DNA of 64,000 nt, from assembly GCA_003049485.1 (NCBI GenBank), contig PYST01000007.1, positions 124,001-188,000 on the forward strand. Direction: 5' to 3'. Below are positions 55,581 to 64,000 of this stretch, one piece after another. The position numbers were made by a program, and so were the translations under genes. The DNA comes from Ophioceras dolichostomum. Lineage: Eukaryota; Ascomycota; Sordariomycetes; Magnaporthales; Ophioceraceae. A model generated the notes under the pieces. That model was not told where the DNA came from, did no database searches, and saw only the letters and a program-made list of their open reading frames with translations. Positions within the stretch are counted from its first letter, which is position 1, and every line of letters begins with the position of its first letter.

Positions 55581-55720
55581 AAAAAAAAAAAGCTCACCGA
55601 ACCCCCAAGATACTGGGGGGTTCGAGCCCGAAAATACCAATTCTTGGGATTTTGCTCCGGTTCGAACTCGGGCGTTGGCGCGGACATCCTCGTAGCGGAA
55701 CCATTGCGCCGACGTGGTCC
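55581..55720 (-). mobile_element. Candidate tRNA-derived SINE-like Pol III element
   Basis: On the minus strand, starting at 55720, an A-box-like TCGGCGCAATGG lies at about +9 and a B-box-like GAGTTCGAACC at 55669-55659, about +52. This is the spacing of a tRNA gene's internal promoter. A D-arm can be drawn, but no proper acceptor or T stem, so it is not a functional tRNA. Downstream come a 9-bp-arm hairpin (55598-55624) and a run of eleven T residues (55591-55581) that would terminate Pol III. Tailed tRNA-like units of this kind are typical of fungal SINEs. Target-site duplications were not found by eye and copy number is unknown. Confidence 0.35.
55598..55624. repeat. Inverted repeat CGAACCCCC / GGGGGTTCG
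   Basis: Two perfect 9-bp arms (55598-55606 and 55616-55624) are separated by nine bases and can form a stable hairpin. It lies immediately before the T run of the tRNA-like element on the minus strand, so it may be its 3' stem. Confidence 0.8.
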
Positions 55721-56145
55721 CCAAGTTCGTTGAATTTGAATGGGTGGGAGTTGTCTTCTCAGGGCATAGCATCATGGCATCGTCATTTGAAAATGATTGC
55801 GCACATATGGCAGCAGCGAACATGTGCACCCAGCTCTTAACATGAACCTCGTCCCATCCAGCAATTCGACTGTCATGGCACACGGTTTGAAGCTGATGAT
55901 TCCATCCCTTAATTAAAGACTACAAGGCTGAAGTCGCCGAACTTGCGCATAGATATGTCGAGACGTGAATAAACGGTGTGTTGAATACTTCTTGCCATGC
56001 TTCGAAGCTGGCCTAGCTTCGATACCTAAGCTACACCCCCCTTCCGACTGCAACTGGAAGGGTGCAAGAGGATCCCCTTATCCTAAGATCCGTACACAAA
56101 AGATGCATATCCATTAGACGTCTTCGAGGAGATCGACGGACTGGA

Positions 56146-57406
56146 TCAGCCTCGGCCTCCCCGGCTCCTTCTACCGCGAGCTGTCCTTCCACGAGCGCGA
56201 TTCCCTTTACCACGCCCACGGGCACCTCTCGTCGATCGGGCAGCAGCAGGAGGGGCCTTAGGCTCACTCTCGCTGCCCGCTCCACCATCCTCATCGCTCG
56301 AGTCCTCAGCCTCATCCTCCCCGCCGCTCTCCTCCTCTTCAGCCGCCTCCTCCTCCTCCTCCTCCTCCTCCTCCTCGCCATCTTCGCCCTCCTCTTCCGC
56401 CTCCTCTTCGACCTTCTCCTCTTCTTCCTCCTCCTCCTCCTCTTCTTCCTTCTCCTTTTCCTCCTCCTCTGGCTCCTCCTCAGTCGTCTCGGCAGCAGCC
56501 GCCGCCGCCGCTTTCCCCCTGGTGCTAGCCCGCCTTCGGCCACTAGCACGTGTATTACGAGCAGCACCAGCAGCAGCCCCGGACCTGGCCGGACGGACCG
56601 GCGACGAAGCCGGCTCCTCCTCCGTGTCGTCCACCGTGCTCGAGCGGCGCGTCTTCGAGACCGTCTCGGCCCTCTTCCGCTTGCCAACTGCCGACTTCGC
56701 CGTAGAGGAGCCCGCCGCGGCCGCGGCCGCCGGGGTCGGTGCCGCCGCCGGCGTCCGCTTGCGGCGGGGACGCGGGGAAGAAGGGGCCGCCGTGGGGCTG
56801 TCCGGGTGCCACGCGGGTGGTGAGCTTCCCGTATCCTCGGTGGCCAGCCGCTTCTTGTTCAGGTAAGCCTCGATCTCCTCGTCGTGCGGCAGGCGGAACT
56901 CGAGCCAGCGTTTCTCCATGGTCTCGTCCTCGAGTATGTTATTCTCACGGTCGTCGATCACGTCCAGGTTGTAGAAGAGCCGCAGCTTGTTCCAGATGCC
57001 GGGGATCCGGGTGTGAGGCAGGGCGGTGGGGTCGAAGCCGTGATTGCGCAGGTGTTCTGATATCGCGATCATTCGGAAATGCTTGTGTATTCCTGAGCGG
57101 AGGGGGGGGCCGGAGGATAAAGTTAGCTTGTCGCCGACAAACCAGCCGATCCATGTCCAGTCCGAACGCCAACTCACCAGCTGGCTTGTATCGTATGACT
57201 CCCTTGAATAAGGACGCGACTTGGTCATCTGTCCAGGGGCTGCTGAGATCGACGGTAGGATTCGTGTTCGCAGCCGCGGTGGTGGGTGTTGAGGCGGCTT
57301 GAGGGGTATCGATGTCCATCGCATCATCGTGAGGGCCAGGTGTCGCCGTGGCCGAAGGCGTCGCCATAGGCTGAACACTCGCCCTTCCTTTCTTCTTTGG
57401 AGGCAT
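56146..57406 (-). CDS. EAF7: NuA4 histone acetyltransferase subunit Eaf7 (CT20 family)
   Basis: Exons 57406..57178 and 57092..56146 give 391 residues. The conserved Eaf7/MRGBP domain spans about residues 55-140: WTDDQVASLFKGVIRYKPAG runs across the splice, then IHKHFRMIAISEHLRNHG, HTRIPGIWNKLRLFYNLDVIDDRE and EFRLPHDEEIEAYLNKKRLA. Eaf7 forms a small module with Eaf3 and Eaf5 in NuA4 in the nucleus. The remaining 230 residues are low-complexity: Ala/Pro-rich, then a very long Glu run (about 275-345), ending in an Arg/Gly-rich, RGG-like tail. The acidic run is coded by an imperfect GAG/GAA tract (56290-56470). The gene starts back-to-back with the gamma-tubulin complex gene. Confidence 0.92.
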
Positions 57407-57840
57407 TGTCGCAAAACAGTGATACGGCCGCTTAGGTGCGGCACTGGGCTGCCAATTAGATGTATTCGCTTCCAGTTGATGATTTTGTATTGATAATTCT
57501 CATCGTGGAGAACAGATTTTTTGTCTGACGGAGAGGTTGGAGCTATCGCTGAATGCGCTCAGAAGCTATTGACTGCACGGCTGGCGATAGGGACCGTCTC
57601 CCCTGTCGTAGCTTCGGACCTGCATAATTTGCGGGGAGCTATCGCTGCACCAGCGACCCCCAAATGTTTAAGCCGCCCAAGGACCCCAGAGACGCGCCTC
57701 ACTGGCACATTCCCGACGCGTGACCAACACTGCACACCATCAACGGGAGAAATAAATACACCAACGTCATGACGACGCAACCGCTAGCATCGCCGGTTTT
57801 TTTACTCTCATATCGATGCGTTCCATAACTCGCCACTACC
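57407..57840. other. Divergent promoter region, EAF7 / gamma-tubulin complex gene
   Basis: 434 bp between two gene starts, so a compact bidirectional promoter. No specific binding site was recognised. Confidence 0.6.
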
Positions 57841-60800
57841 ATGTCTGATGACAGCGTTGATTTCGACGTTTTTGCTATTCCTAACTTCTGGAAATCCTCA
57901 AAATGGCTCGACCCCCCGCAAGGCTCACTCGAACGCACACTTCACGGCGGCCCGGCCGCAGGGGTCTTCTTTGATTTAAAGCTCGAGACCGATCGTGAGT
58001 CTTCCCCTATTCGGTCCAATCTTCAATATGGCGAAAGGCTGACATATTTTAAACTCAGCTTCTGAGAATGAAAAGAAGACTGGCGCAACAGCAAAGTCGT
58101 TCCCTTTATCCAGTGAAGAGCACGTGGATGATGGCTTTTTCAAGCCACCCTGGTCGCTCGAGCCAATCTCCCCTGCAGAGCCAGTTTCTGAATTCGAAGG
58201 TATTCAGGAAAGCCAGCTTGCCCTGGACGATTTCGCCGAAGAAGACGCGTGGCTCTCTCTCGGTGGTGAGCCCGGGCAACCACCCCAGTTGAAGACGTGG
58301 GAGTCGTTCACTTCTGGAGAAGCCGGGAGAGGCTTGACACCGGCACGGCCTCCCATCTTCATCTCAGAAGCTGGCCCTGTTGCATTCGACCAGCTGCTCG
58401 CCACAGACGCCATCCCTTCTCGGGTGTCGTCTGCCGCCTCAAACCTCATCAATGTCCGGCCTAACGACTACGTCGCATGTTTGCTCGCACTGGCGTTGGG
58501 CCGAGCATCGGTGCTATTCTCATTGAACCAAAACAAACGGTCCTTTCAGCAGACGGCAGGGTACGTGACGTTGTCGGGACACTCAGTTGAGGGCCTTGAG
58601 GGGATCTCGGCTCTCTGCCTGGGTTGCGGGAACAACACCCGCCTCCTTCGCGGCTTCGTCGAGAAGACGTACACCACCACTGGACCCGGGGGCGCGTCTC
58701 CGTCCCGAGTCGCCCTAGCCAACGCGGTCAACAGCCTCATCAACACCATACAGTCCGAGCTCGGCTCCAGGGGTCGCACAGTCAAGTCGCTGATTCAGCT
58801 TCAGGCCGTTGTCAGACCAGTGGCCACGTTCGTGTCATATTTCAAAACCCTGATCGCCAAGCTATCAAAGGCGACGACAGATGAGGAGCTCCTCTCCTTG
58901 CTGTTCCGCGAAGCCCACTCAGCCGAGTATGCCGGAGCCTTCCTCCGCGACGTCTTGCGCCTAGTGCTCCGGGACGTGTCCCGGCCGTGGACCGAGTTCG
59001 CGGAGGAATGGATCGGATTGCGTCCTGAAGGGGGCATCCCTCTGACGAAGGACGGTCCTGGAAAGGGCTTCGTGAAAGTTGCGAAGATCCTTGAAGCCGG
59101 AGATGTGGATTTCGCGCTTGACGAGGCGGACTTCTTCCTCGACGATGAACGCATGCCATCGTTCATTCCAGAAGACCTCGCGCAGCCGCTCTTTGAGACT
59201 GGGCGAAACCTGAGGTTCATCAGGGCAAACCATCCAGATCACCCATTGTCCCAGCCACAGACCATTATTTCCAGCCGACCGCCACCGCTCGAATGGCACT
59301 TTGAATGGGATACCATTAGAAGGGTGGAGCAGAAGGCCCTCGCTTACGAGAAGGCTCTGGTCAAGTCTCTCAAACGTGCCGGCACCGGGAGCAACCGTAA
59401 CGCCCCTAATCTGGGTCCCAGCTCGGGACCGACGCTCGCCGTGCCTACTACTACATCATCTTCAAGAGACTCCGGGTCTCAATTCTTCGAGCAAGACGAG
59501 AAGCGGATCGAGCAGCGAATCATCGCCTCCATGACGTATCTAAGCCAGCCCGTAACACAGCCCGAGGCTCGAACCGAGGACAGCCTAGCCACCTTCATCC
59601 AGAAGCGGCTATTTGTTGAAAACGCCGGCACCCCTATCGACTTAGCCCCCCACTGGTCACTGGTGCCGCTGCTGTCTTTCGGGCCTGTGATCCTAGCACA
59701 ATCTCGGCTCGTCAACCGAGAGTGCATGCGGCTGCTGTTTGGCCCGCACCGACTACGGGAACACCTGCGAGTGCAGCAGGAATTCCAGCTGCTCGGCAAC
59801 GGCCTCTTCTGCAGCCGGCTCTCGCACGCCCTGTTCGACCCGGACCTCGACACCGCCGAGCGAGAGCGGGGCGTGCCCCTGAGCGGCGGCGTGATGGGCC
59901 TCCGCCTCACCGGCAGGGACAACTGGCCTCCCGCCAGCTCGGAGCTCCGTCTGACCCTCATGGGCGTCCTAGCGGATAGCTATCGAGAGCGGCATCTATC
60001 GTCCAGAAAGCCTACTACTGGTGGACAGGGACGTCACGGCGATGGTGGTAGGGGACCGCACCAGCAGCAACAGCAGCTTAAGCAGCCGCTGTTGCTCCTG
60101 CCAGGCGACATCAGCTTCGCCGTCCGGGAGCTCTCGATCGAAGAGATGGAGAAGTGCATGGACCCGGACTCGCTCCAGGCGCTCGACTTCCTCCAGCTGT
60201 CCTACCAACCGCCCGCCCCGCTCGCCTCCATCATGACCCCGCTCATCCTCGCCAAGTATGACTGCGTGTTCAAGCTGCTCCTCCGCGTCCTGCGCATGCT
60301 GTTCGTCGCGAATCAGCTGTTCCACGGCTCGCTCGCCCTGACACCCGGCGCCCTCAACTTCGGGGCGGAACATCACTCCGGCCCCGCCGGCGCCGGCGGC
60401 AGCGAGCCCGTAGTCGAGCGCCAGTTCCGGTTCGAGGCCAACCACTTCATCGCCTGCGTCGCGGCTTACTTCTTCGACACGGGCGTCGGCATGCCGTGGC
60501 GCCGCTTCGAGGCTTGGCTGGACCGCGTCCAGGCCGACGTCTCGCCGGCGCCGGCGGACAAGACGCCCAACAGCACATCTGGTGTAGGAGCAGGAGTTGA
60601 TCTCGGGCCTGAGCAACTGCGGCAGCGCCACGACGAGGTCCTGGACGAGATCATGCTCGCGCTGCTTCTTCGCAAGAGGCAGCAGCCGGTGCTGAAGCTC
60701 CTTGAGGACATCTTCGGGCTGGTCCTGCGCTTCGCGAAGCACGTCAGGCTCAGCAGCAGCAGCGTTGCTTCTACCGGCGACGAGGTCGACGACAGCGTCG

Positions 60801-61051
60801 TGGTGGATGTGAGGGCGCTCTACGGGGAGTTCAGGAAGAATGTCGACGTGTTCCTCACCGTTTGTAGGGGTCTAAGCGAGAAGGGGGGTTATGGCACGAA
60901 GGGGACGTCGAAGAACGCGGCGTCGGCTGCGAGGGGTAGTAGTAGTAGAGATGCTCGGGGAGACGAAAACACGATAGGTCGGCTTGTGCTGGCGTTGGAT
61001 GTATCTGGGTATTACTCGAGGAATCCGGGACGTTGGGACGGGGGAGGCTGA
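57841..61051 (+). CDS. Gamma-tubulin complex component (GCP family, likely GCP5/GCP6 type)
   Basis: Exons 57841..57994 and 58059..61051 give 1048 residues. It belongs to the gamma-tubulin ring complex that nucleates microtubules at spindle pole bodies. The N-terminus (DVFAIPNFWKSSKWLDPP, then DDGFFKPPW) is typical of filamentous-fungal GCP6-like proteins. The GCP N-terminal domain spans about 130-560 (RPNDYVACLLALALGRAS, LIQLQAVVRPVATFVSYF, EAHSAEYAGAFLRDVLRLVLR, SFIPEDLAQPLFETGRNLRFI). The C-terminal gamma-tubulin-binding domain follows (LLSFGPVILAQSRLVNRECMRLLF, ALDFLQLSYQPPAPL, LILAKYDCVFKLLLRVLRM, FRFEANHFIACVAAYFFDTGVG). Variable inserts of Gln, Gly and Ser separate the blocks. GCP5 is an alternative; GCP2 and GCP3 are excluded by the sequence style rather than by alignment. 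Confidence 0.87.
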
Positions 61052-64000
61052 CTGATGAATGTATCCTAGATCTCGCCCTTAGGTCCAGGAATCAACGCAA
61101 TACATGCACTATTTACCTACCTACCAACCTGTTTCTCTACCTACTCGTGAATGGCCTAAGATATTGTGATACCTACCTTTCAAGCAGACGACACTATACT
61201 TCACTCCCATCAGCCTGTTCGCTTTCCTCCAAGATGACCGGGTGCTTCTCGTTTCCTCTGTGTGGGAATTCCTCTTCCTAAAACTGTCTTGTCCCCTATG
61301 TATCGGCCGCTCTTGTGTCTCGATAGCACCTGAGGGCTTCTATTGATTGAGCCAGTGTGTTCAGGAGATGTTCGACTCCCCTTCGGATCAAATAAGTACA
61401 CAACACGCTGTATATCGATGGCATTGCTTATCGTAAGTGTCATAATGTCCGTAGGTAGGTCGGTAGGTCACTTTACGATACCCTCTGAACGGCGTTGTGT
61501 CTGTAGATATACAACCACCCAGTAGTTTTCCTGTCAAGCTTCTTTTCATCGACTTCCATCATGCTATCAACGCCATTCTAAGGTAGGTACCACAGTCTTA
61601 ATTAGATATCCATCTGCAAGCATCAGCATTTGACTTGCCGGACAATGCTGCGGACTTCCTCTACATGCTAAACAGTGTTCATTTGTTGCCAGCTTGACGG
61701 TATACTTGGTCATTAGAGTCACCGGACAGCTGTGCCAGAGCACTAATACCTACTACCTCGTAGCCACCTACCTAGGTAGTAGTACCTCCTTGTATTTCTT
61801 CCTCGTACCCCAGCCCCGGCTCGCGGCCCTATCTCGCGGAAGGCTTGCTCGCCCTCCCTTTCTACTAACCTCAGGTTGCTCTAGCCATCCTGGCACAAAT
61901 GTTCGCAACCGAGCGAATTAGACGAGGAAGGCCCCGTGCTACTCCTTGACGCCTCGCGTTCCTAACCCCTGTGAGGATTCTACAGACGTGATTGGTATGC
62001 GTTTGCTCCTTTCGAGCTCTCTTTACTCGATAGATTAGGCTGCAGGAAGCGGGCTGGTGACGAAGCTAGCTACCTCCGGGCTTTTTGCCCTGGCCAACTT
62101 TGCCCTCGGTCCCGACGAGGGATTTGGTCCCTGGCCAGTTAGCCTGGTCCACTACAAGAAGGATTGACGATGATGTCGTTCGATCTTTTGTCATCACGGG
62201 TCGTTGTTTGCGTGCGTGTCTGCGCGCGCAGTTAACAACGCAAGTCGTTGGGTTGGCTCTCTGTCCGCCTGTCTGTCTGGCGGCTGGCCTTCACGGCGGC
62301 GGGAGGGAGCGACAGCAAGCGACAACAACCAGCCGCGAGGCACTCCAACGGGCAGACTACATACCGCGGCTGGTGGGACGGAGGGAAGCGGGTCCCTGTT
62401 CGTTATCGTCGGCCGAGTGCATCCTCCGATACGTCCGGCCCCGGCTCCGGCTCCGGGTTGGCGGGGGAGGGGATGAGAGGACAACAGAGGACAGGTCTGG
62501 TAGGTGGTCGAAGGACGAGGGCGGAACCACCCTATTCTATCCGTTGATGATGAACCCTTTCTTCGTTTCTTCCTTCTGCCATACTCTATTATGTGGCACC
62601 AAGGTCGTGTTGCGCCGCCTTGTAGCTATAGGGCAACGAACGACCCCTGGAGTTGAATCAAAGTTCTTTGGTCACACCGGCCGGAGGCGAGGCTACACAG
62701 GAGAGGAAGAAGAAGTTGGCAGGTCTGTGATAGCGACCGCAACATCCGCTGCCCATCCACCACCACCACCGGGAAGTCGGGACGTGATTTTCTTGTCAGT
62801 ATTCTTCCAGCCGCCTGCTCGTCTGATCGTTGTTTCCCCCAAGCTGCTAGGACACTCGAGGAGATAGAGGACCCGTCTATTCATCGGCAGTCGAGTCCCC
62901 ACAGCACAACTCGCATGCTCTTGCTATGCTTTCCCTATTCTACATAGAAAGCTGATTTTGTAGTTCGGCGGACACAGGTGGGCGGCCATTCATTCGCTAG
63001 CCCTATCGTCTAATCCGTGATCGCCTGTCTACGTATCTAACGTCCCCTCTATGTGGATGCGTTGTACTCCGTAGTACATACGTACGAAAGGACGGATGAA
63101 CGTCTCCTCTTCGACCTCGACCGTCGTTACTGTCGAAGTAAAGTAGACCCTTCCTCCTCCTTCTTCCTCCCTCATCATGATGAGATTTCTGGCCCCCATT
63201 CCTCTTATATCTACAGCACAAGCTCCCTCGGCCGGCACTTGGATGCCGCCAGGTCGGGAGGGAGGGAGTCATCCCAGAATCCCAATAAAAATAAGGAAAA
63301 CCAGACTCTTCCTGAGCCTGTTACCCGCTGCGGCGATGTGGTACAGCCACGGACTACGGCGCAGGTGAAGAAGTACGTTGTAAGAGGATAGGCATGCAAA
63401 AGCAGCAAGCAACAGCTGCAAACATACCGTCGTCCCACCGCTACGGTGTGTACTGTAGTTGGAGATGTTGGGTTGGGCGGGCGGGCTGCCTTTGCTTCGC
63501 CCAGTCCGCCACGCCTAGCCTAGGCCTAGAGAGGGAGAGATGGAGACTGGAGACAGAGGGCGAGAGAGAGAGAGAGCCACCCGGCTGGAATCTCTCGAAC
63601 CATGTTTGTTTTCGTTCCTTGCCCCCACGAAGGATCCATATCGTCTCCCGCTCGCCGTTATGTTATCCGTCCACATACAACGTACAACAGCCGTGCCATG
63701 GCGGCGAAGCAGCGGTATTAGGAGACACTACACCTTAGCAAGCAGGTCGAACGTCCTGTGCCGCTTCATTCCCATCCCTCTCTCCTAGTCGGCCCACCCA
63801 CGGAGATAGCGTCGTCGCCTATCCCTCAGATAACATAACTTCACTTTCCATGGGGGAACCGCTACTCTGGCTGGGAGGCTGGGCTTTGGGATGGCTGCCG
63901 GGCGCGATACACCGTCCGTCCGCATTGCGAGATTGGAGGAGGAAGAGGAGGAGGATTGATCAAGGAGCGAGCTGGGCTACCACGTGCGAGAAGAAGAGTC
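61052..64000. other. Gene-free right end of the window
   Basis: About 2.9 kb after the GCP gene. Frames of up to 260 codons (62085-62867) have no family resemblance and mixed composition. TACCTA/TAGGTA units are frequent up to 61785, a GA-rich tract lies at 63524-63580, and G-rich purine DNA occurs at the extreme end. It may be the promoter of a gene beyond the window. Confidence 0.5.

Larger units (their letters stand above)
55267..56145. other. Intergenic, ASK1 promoter and EAF7 3' side
   Basis: About 0.88 kb. It includes the tRNA-like element described separately (55581-55720). No protein-coding gene recognised. Confidence 0.5.

Noticed and set aside
55659..55720. Functional tRNA gene
   Set aside because: A- and B-box spacing fits, but acceptor, anticodon and T stems do not pair properly.
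62085..62867. 260-codon frame in the right-end intergenic region
   Set aside because: Composition is irregular, no domain, and competing frames of similar length overlap it on both strands.

Overview
The window is nuclear DNA from a filamentous ascomycete (Pezizomycotina, probably Sordariomycetes). Genes are single, on both strands and not in operons. Most carry short introns (about 50-175 nt) with GT donors, CTRAC-like branch sites and AG acceptors. Third codon positions are GC-rich. The gene set is typically fungal: a conventional kinesin with an IAK tail, DASH subunit Ask1, NuA4 subunit Eaf7, SAGA subunit Spt3, an Asi-like RING protein, and a secreted GEgh16/Gas1-type protein known from plant-associated fungi.

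Layout. 1-13 kb: 3'-truncated PCI protein of the CSN12/Thp1 family (-), mitochondrial acetyl-CoA acetyltransferase (-), ubiquitin-conjugating enzyme Rad6 (+), conventional kinesin (+), fungal multi-pass membrane protein (-). 13-22 kb: PP2A leucine carboxyl methyltransferase Ppm1 (+), Spt3 with a 1.2-kb first intron that looks like an alternative coding exon (+), 1120-residue RING membrane protein (-). 22.9-25.6 kb: a block of gene decay holding an Izh/PAQR receptor gene with a single-base frameshift (-) and a membrane-protein pseudogene with four insertions and a nonsense codon (+). 25.7-27.8 kb: CCA-adding tRNA nucleotidyltransferase (-). 27.8-35.2 kb: sparse region around the GEgh16-like secreted protein gene (+). 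35-49 kb: small conserved protein (+), Syf1 (-), V-ATPase subunit D (+), U2B''/U1A-type protein (-), Gea/GBF Arf-GEF (-). 49-64 kb: long intergenic stretches with a small Ser-rich protein (+), Ask1 (-), a tRNA-like Pol III element, Eaf7 (-) and a gamma-tubulin complex component (+).

Most genes are single-copy housekeeping genes: splicing (Syf1, U2B''-type), chromatin (Spt3, Eaf7), mitosis and microtubules (kinesin, Ask1, GCP), ubiquitin and repair (Rad6, RING), trafficking and vacuole (Gea, Vma8), tRNA maturation (Cca1) and PP2A control (Ppm1). I see no metabolic cluster, prophage, CRISPR array or intact transposon, and no convincing new multi-gene system. The observations most worth following are the second coding start inside SPT3, the decaying gene pair, a tRNA-derived SINE-like element, and a family of TACCTAGGTA-type palindromes that I find only between genes.

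Exon boundaries were deduced by eye from splice signals, reading phase and remembered protein-family conservation. No alignment or database search was run.
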